From Zygaena filipendulae (lineage: Eukaryota > Arthropoda > Insecta > Lepidoptera > Zygaenidae), in the NCBI GenBank assembly GCA_907165275.2, contig OU015661.1, positions 1,805,501 through 1,869,500 of the forward strand: a DNA stretch of 64,000 bases, given 5' to 3'. A program made the position numbers and the translations under genes. Position 1 is the stretch's first letter; every line of letters starts with the position of its first letter. The notes under the pieces are model-generated. The model searched no databases and was not told the DNA's origin. It saw only the letters and a list, made by a program, of their open reading frames with translations. Shown in pieces: positions 45,381 to 58,700 of the stretch.

Positions 45381-45851
45381 TAGGGATAAAATGACACTAC
45401 TTTCTAGAAAATACAAGTACTTACTCGATACATTCCTTCCGATACCAAGTACTTTTTTATCGATAATTTAAAACTAGTACTTATCAAGTAGGTATCGGTC
45501 AAAAGTGCTCGTATCGATACCATACCTATATTAATATTACATTTTAACACATAAAACGCAGTGAAGAAATTTATTGGAAATATTTATTGAATTTTTTCAA
45601 CATAATATCACCCTTTTCCTAATTTTGTGTAGTTGGCAACTGGCGAGCTTATTTTTCGATGCCCGAAAGAAAAAAAAACCGTTGTTTTTATTTAATTTAT
45701 TCCAAATTTCACTATGAAAAATCAATCGATTCAATACGAGTAAGTATTAAAACTTTTCTATCGATGCTGAGTGAGTATCGATATTTCATGCCCGCGATAT
45801 TGTAATTACTGTATCGAGTAAAAGTATCGATAAGTATCGATTTTATCCCTA
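45381..45851. mobile_element. Fold-back element rich in TATCGATA
   Basis: Inverted ends TAGGGATAAAAT and ATTTTATCCCTA. Interior repeats of GTAC/TCGATAC words in both orientations, including four TATCGATA (45458..45465, 45512..45519, 45777..45784, 45826..45833). Non-coding. Confidence 0.6.
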
Positions 45852-46424
45852 CTTGGTTAATGCAAAGTACATAAAACAACGAAAACTTATACGTAACGAA
45901 TTCAGACGAATTTCAATATTCGTGATGGCTGGAACATTAGGGAAAAGGTACCTAATTTTTTTTTTAATACTATCCAAAGGAAAATATCATTGATACTATC
46001 ATAATGTTGTATAATTGTAATAGATTTTTTTCTAATTTGATAAAATACCAGGTTTTGTTTTTTCAAATTACAAAGCGTGATTCACGTGTATAACCACAGA
46101 ACATAACTCACGACACTAGTTGTCAATGTCATAATTTAAGGCATGTCATGAGTTTTTGGCGGGAGGAATCAAAACGGCGGTTCGGTCATTTATTTTCGTG
46201 TCAATAAAAAAATATTAAAAGTGGATTTTGTTGTGTTTTATGGTGCTGTACTGGACAATAATTTTCACAGTGACAGTTTTTTGTGTGCTCAAGAAGATAT
46301 AATATGAACTTTCGAGCTGATTTCTTTGGTATCCTCCATGAGCTCCGAGAAAGGTCTTTTAATCTATTCAGTACCATAGTTTAGTCAATTACGGTAGTAT
46401 CTCTAAGTAGTTTGTGGAGTATAC
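45852..46424. other. Intergenic DNA
   Basis: Two ATG-led plus-strand snippets (45924, MAGTLGKR then GTACCT; 46304, MNFRADFFGIL) look faintly like first exons, but no downstream exon could be found. No recognised repeat. Confidence 0.3.
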
Positions 46425-46681
46425 CCAGAGAGAAGGTAATCACTACGGAGTATACCATGTCCTACAAGTTCAAACCGTACAAAAATGCAAAACACTAATT
46501 TGTGCATTTAACTAACTTGTTTTACTTGACCGTGTAAACCCTTAAGATTCACAACATTGCTAGCTGCTAGTCACAATAGTTAAGCCAGAAATGCCAGAAT
46601 TAAATAAGGATTGAAAAAGTAGGGTTTAACGTGTTCTGCCGTCTGCGACTAGAACTAGACAAGTGATTACTTTCTCTCTGG
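46425..46681. mobile_element. MITE family N
   Basis: TIRs CCAGAGAGAAGGTAATCACT and the inverse of AGTGATTACTTTCTCTCTGG (19 of 20 match). 257 bp. A solo end is at 7008..7030. Confidence 0.75.
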
Positions 46682-46934
46682 AACTAGACTAGCAATGATA
46701 CTTATTGGTAATATTATAATTGTAGCCAAGGAGTACCTATATTGAATGTAGCCTTTGATCAACGACCTAACGACGTCTTTCAGCGCCCGTTAGTCGGCGG
46801 TTGAATCGAATCTATACAATTTTTGTAAACTATTATATTATCTGTGCTATTAAAATTGAGTTACACTTTCACGTCCTAACGGCTCGCCGCTCGTTCGATC
46901 ATTAGGTAGGACACATTGACAAAATTTAATGTAA

Positions 46935-47255
46935 TTTCTTCTGCGTTAATTTCAAAATTCCCGTGGGAGTTCCGGGATAAAAGTAGCTTAGTACCTAAGT
47001 CGTTGAAGAAACTTGGGAATATGAAATCAGGTGAATTGAGTATACCGAGGGCTTTATTTGAATCTGTGCTTAATGCACCCAGGTGATTAACTCCAGGTGA
47101 ATTAAGTCTACCGAGGGTTTCTCTGTACCTACCCCTGACAACGTGTATGGAAAATTTCGTGACCGTGGTGAGGTGATCGGTTGACCGTTTAGCCGTGAAA
47201 GCGTAACAAATAAACAAATAAGCTCACTTTCGCATTTACAATATTAGTAAGGATT
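46935..47255 (-). mobile_element. Helitron-like element interrupted by about 130 bp
   Basis: 3' side TCTGCGTTAATTTCAAAATT, 5' side GAAAGCGTAACAAATAAACA and TACAATATTAGTAAGGA. The middle (about 46990..47115) contains two GGTGAATTRAGT...ACCGAGGG repeats foreign to the family. Confidence 0.65.
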
Positions 47256-49573
47256 GGTTTATCTTCAAAACGGACTAAAAACTGTTTAGCCATCTAGCCC
47301 ATTCTTATCCGAAATGAACGAAACTTTATTCCGCTATAGTGTAACCGTGTTTAGGTATTCGTGATATATACCTACTTACAATATTGCGTTTAATCGTTTT
47401 CGAGTCCTGCTCCGGCTGTTTGGTGGAAGTTGAACGACTATCAGAAGTAAAACGACAAATACATTACTTATAGCATTTATTATTCGTTAAAATAGGTAGG
47501 TATAATTACAGCGGTATCGAAGATAATGTTATTGCCCGCAGCCGATTAAATATAGGTACAGCAATGTTTATGTTAGCACCATTTTTTTTTTCTTTTTCCT
47601 TTTTTTAACAAACATAATTATTTTGTTTAAACCTACGAATCTGCGAAAGGTTGTATTATTAATACGTATTATTTTTTCTTTTTGAGTTAGCTACTTAAAC
47701 AATAATAAGCTACCATAAACATTTTAGTAAGTAGTTCAAAGATAAAGCAAAATGATTTTTTATCTTGCAGGGTCCGTCCTTTCTTCCTACACTAGATTAT
47801 GATGTAACTGAAAATTTGTGCTAAATAATTTATATAGTTAAATATTATTAAAATTCAGTATGTAACTAGGTAGGTAAAGCGTTATATTATTATTATTATT
47901 AATATGCATCGTGGAACTAAACACGCACCTTACTCAACAACACTGGTGATTGGTCTACTGGTTGGTCCTATCTGTGGACATTGTCCATCGAGTCAATAGT
48001 GCCAATGCAATAATTTAATGCATTTTTTTTTCGGATTACAGTCTTTGGTTAGAATAAGACAACAGATTATCAGTACTATACTAATACTATTAAACGTTAC
48101 CTTAAATTTATAAAATATAATATCACAAGCATAATAAAAACAAAAATCTGTAAGACTTCAAAGTTTCAGTCAAAAGTTAACATTTAATAAATTTAACATC
48201 ACTAACAGATTGGAAGGAGAAGGCAATTGGATTCCAGAGTGCAAAACTTATTATTATTACAGCAAAGTTCATGGGGAGATCTTTAAAATATAAAGAAGAC
48301 AACGAGGCGCAGTGGCGGGTCGAAAAAGATCGTGGGCCCGAAGCGATAAACATAATTGTTTTATCCCGTCAAAAAAAAATATTTGTAGTGAGATAATCAT
48401 TTTTGTATGGATGAAATAAAAGAGTTTTTTTTTAGGTTATCAACTGACAGTCTGCATTTATCTAAAAAAATTTGGCCTTAAGTATTTGTAAATCTTAAAA
48501 TTAAGATTAGTCCGCCACTGATATAACGGTGTAAAGAAAGAAAATAACTAGTACCACAAATTTAAAAATAAAGACCATACAAATTAAACGACAAAGGATA
48601 CAATGCACGAAATACTATGCGAAGATCGTACAGTAATGTACATCGCTATTTGTCCAATTCTACTTATTTTACACGTACTTTTTTAATACTTTTGAGGCAT
48701 TTACTATCTCTTTTATTCAAAATAATATTATATCTATTTAAAACCACCTTAAGCTATATTTATTACCTTCATTACAACTATTTCCAATACTTGCAAATTG
48801 TTCATACGAGAATCGCTCTGAATGAAAATTTGAAAATATTTAGAATATATACTAAATGTTAAAGGCACATTAAAATGAGCTTATGGCAGGGATATGCCTA
48901 CAATACGTATAAAGGACTAATTGTAAATTACGAAGACCTCCTGTACGCCAACTGACACAAACTACTCATGCATAGGTACGTCGCTATATCAAACTAAACG
49001 TTATCAAACACTCAATCAGAAATGCTCATAGACTTTTTATTCTGAAAAAACTTTATCTAACTGTAAATTAATTTAGGTGATACAATAGCTGTTGACTTAC
49101 GAAAGGAATTGACAAACAAAAAGAGTTACAGCTTTCATAAAATTAGGTAACAACAGTCAGATCGCTGGTTTCTCTCTTTTCTCTTTCGGTTAAAATTAAA
49201 ATAATTATAATAGCAGTGTCCTGGGATACCACATCAATCCTCAATATGCTCATATACTATGATTCAGAAAATTTATTTGAATAACGTTACCAACTACCAA
49301 AAAAGTCACTTTTAAAAAAACAAATCCATGGACTTGCTTAACGCTTATCACCACAAATAAGTGCTACATATTAAACTAACTGCTATGTGACTTCCATTTT
49401 TAAAAATACGAAATGTACTTAGTAGCCAAATTTAACCCAAATAACCACTTAGGTAGCTACAGATATCATCAAAACTAAACGAAAACCCAAGAATACCCAA
49501 AATAGGTAACCAAGAATTTACCTAGATGATGTACTAGTATCTTCGCATTAGTATGGAGAGCATAAAGCTTGCT
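47256..49573 (-). other. Probable 3' UTR and downstream DNA of the MIF4G gene
   Basis: AT-rich and strikingly free of recognisable transposons compared with the neighbourhood, which fits a long 3' UTR. An AATAAA (minus) lies at about 47475..47480. A first AATAAA already overlaps the stop codon at 49573..49578. The real cleavage site cannot be decided from sequence. Confidence 0.3.
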
Positions 49574-49795
49574 TTATTTGGAGGAGGGGTAGTAGTATAG
49601 TACAGCGCAGCCGGGCAGCTGCCAGCGGGACGCGTGCAGCTCGATGAGCTGCAGCAGCGTGCGCCGGATGGAAGGCGCCGCCGCGGTGTTGAGGAACGCG
49701 TCACGGACCGCGCTAAGGAGGCGCTCGAGCTCGCCGGGCAGCTGCGACTCGAGGTCACGACCGATGTACGTTAGCACGAAGAACAGGTTTTCAGT
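49574..49795 (-). CDS. MIF4G gene, last coding exon
   Basis: 222 nt, acceptor TTTATCTTCCAG, phase 0. Encodes [20 protein letters not shown] through [20 protein letters not shown] and YYYPSSK-stop. The TAA stop (49576..49574) lies inside AATAAA (CAAATAAAGC), so stop and polyadenylation word overlap. GC-rich codons (GCGGCGGCG). Confidence 0.85.
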   Translation of the reverse strand, partial: TENLFFVLTYIGRDLESQLPGELERLLSAVRDAFLNTAAAPSIRRTLLQLIELHASRWQLPGCAVLYYYPSSK

Positions 49796-52700
49796 CTGGA
49801 AGATAAACCGACGCCTCATGATAATGGGCATGATGACGTATTTTTTTTTTGCATTTTCAAATTGTTAAAAAAATCCTTACCAATCCTACTAATATTATAA
49901 ATGTGAAAGTGTGGATGTTTGGATGTTTGTTACTCAATCACGCAAAAACGGCTGAACGGATTTGGATGAAATTTGGCATGCACGTTGTCAGCGGTACAGA
50001 GAAGGACATTCCCGCGGGAAGTCCGAAATTACCGCGGGTAAAACCGTGGGTCACAGCTATTATTATATATGCGAAAGTGAGTTTGTTTGATTGTTTGTTA
50101 CACTTTCATAGAGTACTTTTTATCCCAGAATTCCTGCGGGAACTACGAAATTACCCTGTATAAACTGTACCGGATTGTGACGCCGAACATGTGATATTAC
50201 ACGAAATTTCATCTCAATGTATCGCCATTATTTTTAATTACCTAGGTACGTAAATAAAGAAAAAATACTTTTTCAATATTTTTATTAATCTACAAAACTG
50301 ACTAAAAAATCGAAAAGGGTGATGCCCTCATCGTCAGTTATTATATTCTATTTGCTGCTTTCGCACATAATGCGTTTAGCCAGTAATTGACAAATGTGTT
50401 TTCAAAATGTACCTATAGACTCGTTGTGCGATGCGGTTTGCAGCTGTAGATGACAGATAGAATGGAATAAAATTATTTTCGTAAATTACGGTGTTGCCCG
50501 TAGGCAGTAACACTTTCTGCAGTTTGTCTATTTTACTCTGTCCATTGAACCAGTATAAATACTATTTATCAAGAGTAAAATAAAGATATTCTTGGAATAC
50601 TCTTAATATCATTGTTTTTATTATTTTATTTAAGATAGTGTTGAAGTTTTGCATACATGTTGTCAAGGGTAGTACAGAGATTGACATAGGATATTTTTTA
50701 TCCCGGAATTCTTACGGAAACTCCGAAATTGAAGCGGGTGAAATCGCGTCTAGTTATGTGTAATGTGTAACATACAAATTACAAATGTAGAATTTGAATC
50801 ATCGCATCACACTCACATCACTGGCGGATGGCACAGGCTGCCGGATGCAGTCCTCGCAGCACTTGCAGATGAGCGTCAGCAGCACCTGGCCCGGCTGCGC
50901 GCTCGTGCCGCGCCGCTGGATGGCGCGCCGCCGCAGCTGGCAGTACATCTCCAGCAGGAACGACAGAAACGCCATCAGTCGCGGCCTGCCACCGCCCACC
51001 ATTGCACCGAGGAGCTGCGAGAATAACAGATTAGATATTAGAAGAGCATTGTCAACATTGCCACTTTAGTTTAAGTTTGGTGCTTGCATAATAATAAACC
51101 CACTTTTCTGGGTGTTTGTGGATGTTTAACGACTTTTAATACCCTGGGGTATTAAAACTACCGGGATGATTGCCCATTATAATTACCACACAATTTCTAT
51201 AAATGGGGATGATGACTACTTTTGAAAATCAAAATTGTAATTAGTCTGTCAGTTAGAAAATAAAAAAACAATAGATACGTTTTTTTTACTTTTTCAAATA
51301 AATTAAAATATACAGGGATAAAGCGCAATAAAGTTTAGGGTGAGGGTGTCGTGACGTCACTAACCGCTAAAACCGCTATTCAAACTGTCTGAATAGTGAC
51401 GTCACGCGAAATTTCAACTCAATGTATCGCCGTTATTTTTCGATATTTTTTATTAATCTACAAGACGGGCTAAAAAAAAACATTAGTCAACATGCCCATT
51501 GTGCAATGATTCATTGAAATTAACATCGTAATAATAAATTTCTTGGTTCATTTGGTTCGATCCATTTCTCCCACACCACACAATATCTCAATAGAAATGT
51601 CACGGGCAGTTGGTTGATATTATATAATTCATCCTACGGTCGGCATTTTGTATGATGCTGATAACTCGCAAATTGAAATTCGGTACAATTTAGTTCTAAT
51701 GTGACAGCGCGTCTTACTGTCGAATTTCACAGTTTGCTTAACTGAGGACGCAGTTTAAACGGACGAGTTGCACCTATAATACAAAATATTACTTGTTGAC
51801 CGACCTTCTCCCTATCGTGGTACCACTGCTGGCACGTGTTGAGCAGCGACTCCAGGAAGGTCTCGGTCTGCTCGCGCTCCACCACGGCGATGCAGCGGCG
51901 CGCCGCCGGCAGCGCGTACCGCGGGGACTCCACCGCGCGCGACACCAGGTGGCCCACGGCGTCCATTAGGGTGCGGGCGCACACGGCGTTGGGGTCTGCA
52001 ATCATAGGTTTTAAGATTGCGGGATTTTGAATAATAGGTACTCCGGTTGTATACGTTTCACTATTAGGCACCTACTGAATCCAAAAACACTCTTATTCAT
52101 AGAGCGGAGGTCCGATTAAATTAAAACGATTACTACAGACTTAACGGTTAAGGGAAACTTCGTGAGGTAACCAGCACACGTGTTATAGGTATAAGCAATT
52201 CGAAATTGTGTGTTATGTCCATCGCTCTGCATTAGTTTGGCGTGATCGACCGTCGCCCATCTCTTTACCGTTAGCGTAGGTCCGTACTGTAGACACCTCA
52301 GCATTATTCAAAGTTGGTCCAAAAATATATTTCTTTTTGACGTTTACAAAAGGTTACCTACTTGTTAACGAGTAAATAGTACGCACACAACTTTAAAAAG
52401 GCTGATTATATTACATCTGGCATTTGTACCACAAGAAAATACAGTAGGTATCTACTGTACTACACTATGAAAAAATAATTGGTGGTTGTAATGCCAATCT
52501 CACCTTCAAGAGCCTTATCAATACACTCCTGTATCTCTGGCGGGAAATTGCCCAGATCACCAGCGTCCGCAGCCAGTCCCAACGCTGCCATGCCGCTGGC
52601 TAGAGCATCAGCCGAAGTCAAAGATTTGGATCTCTTCAAGCCAGGAGTGAAAGACTGCGGACGGATGCTCTTGCCGTTACCGTTGGTCAACGATGAGGGC

Positions 52701-55700
52701 GGAGATTTCTTCTTCTCAGGAACCATGGATTGCTGAGGTGTCAGCTTGAAGTGGACTCGTGGTCCGGACTGGAAACATATTATATAAGTAGGTAGATTGG
52801 TGTCAAATATTTTTTTTATCTGTTCTAAAAGACGAAAGATTAACTATGTCTGAAAGAAGACGTTTACGTTTACTCGTATTAGCTGAATTACTCTGCAGTT
52901 TCAACATCAAAGTTAGAATCGAATAGTTATATCTGATGGACGTGTAGATAACATGGTTAGTAGGTACCTAGTAGGTACCTAAACTTCTTTTTGCTAACCA
53001 ATGTATATTTCTAATGAGTACGACGAAACAAAACGGTTACCAAAGACTTTATGGTAAAGGAAAACATTGTGAGGAATCCTGTAGGCGTAATAGAAGCATT
53101 CAAAAGAATATGTGAAATACGGTTCCATCCATGGTCCATGCTTCACTGGGCCCACCTTTGCAGCAGTGGAGGCATTGAAATCTTATTCTACTATGCTAGA
53201 CTACTAAGACCTTTAGCTGAAGGGCGTTACCCTAACAATATGAGCAGGTACTCACGGTGACGTGTGGCACGTTGCCGCTAGAGGCGCTGTTGAGGAGCGC
53301 GTGCGCCGGCATCACGGGCCGGTAGTGGGGCGGGACCTGCGCGTGCAGCACCACAGAGCGCGAGTGCTGCAGCCCCACGCTCGTGTAGCCGAGGCCCATC
53401 GCTGGCCTGCAAAAAAAACAAGTCGAAAAATTAAAATTTAGTTTTAAAGTCACGGCTTTTGGCATTGAAATAAATAAACGCAATTCCTTTGGTATCCTCC
53501 AAGCGGTCAAGATATTGCAAATGTTTCAGAGAAGTGTTATACTTGTTGTAGATACATACAATATGCCAAAACACGTAAGACGATTCACCTCGGTAGTAGC
53601 TCAGAGTAATAAGGTACCTACCTACCTATATGAATTTAACAAACGGCACTGCGATAACGCGCGCGAGTCGCGACACTAATTGTTTTCCACCGTGCTAAAA
53701 AAGTTTCACTTCAAAATAATACATAATAACCATGTAATAATGTACAATATGTCTTATGGCATAGATACAGCTAGATGCAGTTGGTGTAATTTGCGATTTA
53801 TTGTCTAGAGCGTCTAGAGTGTTGCGATACTAGCACTACGGGTCCGGTCGGTCGGTCGGTCGGATATTAAAACTATAATATTTTGAGTTTGGACACGGGA
53901 AAATACAATTTTTGTGATGCGTCATCGTAACACGGCGTGTTACCTATTCCATCTAATGTTTATCAACTATATTTACCATCAACGCGTCTATTCGATTATC
54001 TATAACTCTATATTTATCCCTATAGGTACGCATAATTATATCTTTTCCGTTCCTTATAGATAGATGCAAGTGTGCATGAAGCGCTCTTAGGCTAAAGCCA
54101 CACTACAAAGAGCTTCGCTTATTGCTAAGGTAAGAGCTGCAAGCGATGCCCCTAGGTAGGTGCTTATTAGCTAGTTGATAGTGTGACTACCCGCGATAGT
54201 ATGCGACTAGCTGTCCCCCGCGGTTTTACCCCGAGTAATTTCATAATTCCCGCGGGACTTACAGGATAAAATACAGATATAAACCTTCCTCAAGACAACT
54301 CTATCTATCGGTGAAAACGACATGAAAATCCGTTGCGTAGTTTTAAAGATCTAAGCACACATAGGGACACAGCGGGAAGCGACTTTGTTTTATATTATGT
54401 AGTGATATGTAGGTACTATGTTCAATAGGATTAGTCACTCGGCGAGTTTCTTGGCTCTTAGCAATAAGCGAAGCTCTCTGTAGTGTGGCCTTAGCCTTAG
54501 CAAAATACCTATCATAATAATTTGGTATCTAGACTTATACTGAGTACAGTACGTAACTGCCAACTCCAAAAACCGTACCGACTTCATTATTAGCGATCAT
54601 TATTCATTAGCCGCAAACGCTTAACAATAGTCTTCATTGTGCGTCGTCTTTTGCGACAGTTCACATAAATTATGAAGACAATTTGAGGCGTTCTGGTACG
54701 CTGGTCACATGTTGACTGCTCCACAATATAAGGAGGGCTGTCGTCACCAACCGACGATCAGTTACTGTTTAATATTATAACCACTTCTATACATATTTAT
54801 AATCGAATTGTAAGTAGGTAACCAAAAATATTGTCTCTTATAGAATCCAAGCTTTTTCCAAAGTTCTTTCCTACACGTTTAAAGAAATAAAGACACTGAA
54901 ACCTTTGATCCTTTGAGAGAACTCGATTATTTGACCTACAGTTAACCGGTGTGAATTTCGGGATTCCCTTGCGAGTTTTCCATGAAATCCGTTTAGCCGG
55001 TTACAATAATGTTTGGACATTACCACACAGCGCCATCTGTTTCCATACTTAGCAGAACTTGTACCATGGGTCCCAGATAGCTGATACATTTTTTTTTTGT
55101 AAATCCTTAGTCTAATGATATACGAGTACCCTAAGCACCCAGACTCAGAGTAAGCACCAATGTTCGTCACATGAACGTTTAACCTGATGCAGGAATCGAA
55201 CCCGCGACACCTGGCATAGCAATCAGTTAAGTACTACTATGTACACCAACGATATCTACTGTTGCACCAATTTTTGATTGAGACACACAAAATGTAGGTA
55301 CCTAGTATAAGAGTTACTTACTAAGAGAGTAGATAGTAAAAATGACGCTGCTTCTAGAACACATCTACTAAACTTATAGAGTCAAAAAGCATTCGAAGCA
55401 AAGCCGTGCCTGGACCGAAAACATCCAGCTATGCAGAATAAATCTTCGCACCTTGGCTGCTCTACGGAAAAACAAAGCAACAGACATTTTTTCGAAATGA
55501 GTATTTTTTTAATTTTTGCCTCTTTTCACGCATAACGGACTTTGCTACATACTCACAACCATAAAAAAGGCTTTAGTCTTAGGGCCGATTTTTCAATCGT
55601 CAGATAACTCGACTAATAACTAACTAGCGAATAAATTTATCTGACTGATAAAAGGACAAATAAAACTGTTGCATTTTTCAATGGCTAGATAGCAAGCGAA

Positions 55701-58700
55701 TAGCTAACCGAGGATTTTTGTTGCCAACTTCACTGTAATACTGTAGGAGCGTGAAAGACGCATACGTCGTACTGTGTGTTAGAAGAGGATAGCAAATCCA
55801 ACCTTTTTTTTCGTGGTGCATCCCGTTGCCTAGCTACTAACTTACTATTATTTATTGTAAAAATTTGCTGGACTTTACTTGTTTTTTGTGTATAATTTTA
55901 TCCCTTATCGGGGGAAGCAAATATAGTAGGTACAGATTCTTTTAAGTCTGAAACGGCTATGAATTTCTTTTGAATCCCACATAGCAAACTGGTCCGGCCT
56001 TGGTCTGACTACTCTTTATTTCCTTTCAGTTTTAAATGTTCATACATTATAGCCTCTTCTTCGATTGCGAGATCGTCAACAGTATCGAAAACTTTCATAA
56101 TTTTCATATTACTTTAGAAAAAGAAGAAATAACCTCAAACTCAACGTCAATGGATCTGTTTTATCTATCGAATAGCCGCCTATCTGGCCGTCAAACCGGC
56201 AGATAGATTTATTCCTCAGTTAGGGCCCTTATTGCCCAGATAGAGCCTATCTGACGATTGAAAAATGTAATATTTTGCTATCTGTCGAATAAGTACTATC
56301 TAACTGTTTATCTGACGATTGAAAAATCGGCCCTTAGAGAAATAAAAATTAAGAAAATCGTTAAACTCTGGAAGATTTGTTTTAAATAAAGCTAGGTACT
56401 TCTGTTTTATTGAACCTCCTGTTTAATTTGCTCCGCTGCAATTACTTTGTTTTTCCGTAGGACAGCTGTCAGCCGACCTTCTCCCGAGGCGTCATCAACG
56501 CGCCGCCGACCATCGTGAGCGGTCAACGACAAAAGAATAAATGATGCCAGACGCCAGTGCACAGTGGCATCGCATGACGCAGCGAAGCCCGCGTTAATCG
56601 AGCACAAATAGCTCGTCCTGCCCATACCGCCAGTCCGCCATGCATGATGCATCACGCAATCCATGCACACAGTCATGATAAGTTAAACATAGGGTTGTCA
56701 AACTTAGTGTAAGGATTTGCGAAACGTTTGCTAGCAAACTGCGTGACGTGGCTTAAAACGCGAGATCCAGATTCCAGCCACTAAAAAGGCGAGAAATCAC
56801 AAAGTTCGATATTGATTGACAAGTAAAATCACTTTTGGTGCAGCGACTGACTATTAGTAGGTAATAGGTATACTACGTGTATAACAAAATACTCATTGTT
56901 CTAAATGTCTACACGGTAGGTGAGAACACGAACTTGGGACGATAACTACTCCTGCGACAATGCTCGTTGATCTCTCTAGACATACAATAGTAATATAGAT
57001 ACAAACTATCTGATCCTCGTGGTTTCACGTTGGTTTTTCGTGGTTGGGAATAATTTCTGAGTTTTCGGAGTTCGTAATCCTATGTAAATAAGTCCAGGTA
57101 ATAAACTATAATATGTTTGCCTTTCATTCAAATCCGTTCAGCCGTTTTTGCGTGATTAAGTTACAAATATATGTATTTTGACATACATAATTTCACAAAT
57201 TATTTATAATATTAATCGGATTATTCTTACCCGACTAAACAGGCAAGTGAGTACAATTTAACACAAGTTCCTTTCTATATGTAGAATAGTTTAGACACAC
57301 TGACAACGAGAGTAGCAATATTCTAAATAGACTAACAGCGTCTGCGCCGGAGCGTAGCATCATACGGTCTGAGTCGTCTTCTTTGAAAACTTTCTATAAG
57401 TATATTTTTTGTCCAGTACTGTCAAATAAATTAGAATGGGACGGACCGACCAACAGCATCACGTTCATTACAACTCTGAATTTGAAAGGTATCGCTGAAT
57501 TTTATGAAAAAGAATTCAACTCGGATTTATTTACTTGTAGCATTTTCGGCTCATTGTTTCATCGGCGTGAAAATGTATGCAGCGAACGCCGGACACACGC
57601 GCGTTTTTATATGTCAAAGAAATGTTGATGTAGGTACGCTGCGATGTCGCGACGCCAAAAAAACTTCAGAGTGCCAAGACAATCTAATGAACATACAACG
57701 TGTAACAGTACTTATATGAAATAATATACGACTAAAATATTTTGGGTATTATGTCACGTCTATTATTGAAACGTCCGATTGAATCGTCAATATCACGAAG
57801 GCGGAAGCAAACGTATCTATGCCATTTCCGGGAGCGGCGCGCCTGCAAGCCCATAGGCGTTGAATACAAGTATACACGGTGCATAATCGCTAGCACGAAT
57901 AAATAATACTCACAAGTCAGAACTGGAGAACCTTCCTCGAACCATTTTCACAAACAATCCATTCAGTTTCAACTGAAAAGCGCTAGTAAACGGTATCACA
58001 GCGATATTTACACGGCCTACAATAAAAACTTATCGCAATATGAAAGCCGACACAAATCTCAGTGCAAACACAATAAACACTAAACTAGCGATGAAAAACT
58101 ATGTATCAATAGACCTTCAGACGAGTTCAAAACGATGTTTTATAAATGTTGTGATACATAGAAGACTTTAGAAAAAACTTATTAACACAAATATACAACG
58201 AATTTAACTTAAATTACATCGAAATTAAGATTTATGTTCGTTCGTTTGCGTTCGAGTTTCGAAATCCTCCGTTTCTCCGTCTCGCCGGGAACTCCGCGCG
58301 TCTCCCGGCGCGTGCGCAGAGTGGACTGCGCAGTGCGCGGGCGCGGCTGCGTCACTGCTCAGCCAGTTTTGGCCCAAGCGTCTTCGCGTCACCGCAATCA
58401 AGAGCAGAGTGATAACAAAAAAAAACATGAATTGATTGATACTGTCAGTCCATTGTCAGTCAGTAGTCAGTTGAGCGGGTCGCCTGCCATTTGCCGCGAG
58501 CATTACAATCGCTGCCACCAGCGTTACCATCGCAAATTTTTGTTTTTCCCTTGTTCTTCCTCTATTGGCGAAGCGCCAACTACCGCTGTTGATGCGAAAC
58601 ATAGATACACATTTACACATGTGTCAAAATCATAGCCACCAAGGTCGTGAATCGTGATGATTCGATTTCTCGATTTACAATATTCGTCAGTTTCCGGTGG

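Noticed and set aside
45924..45951. Possible first exon of a divergent plus-strand gene (MAGTLGKR then GTACCT)
   Set aside because: No second exon can be found and the donor is weak; too short to support.
56407..56676. 89-codon minus ORF as an extra exon of the MIF4G gene
   Set aside because: No acceptor/donor pair in phase; the exons on each side already join correctly.
58234..58635. 133-codon plus ORF
   Set aside because: Overlies the GC-rich promoter-like island; no domain and no splice support.
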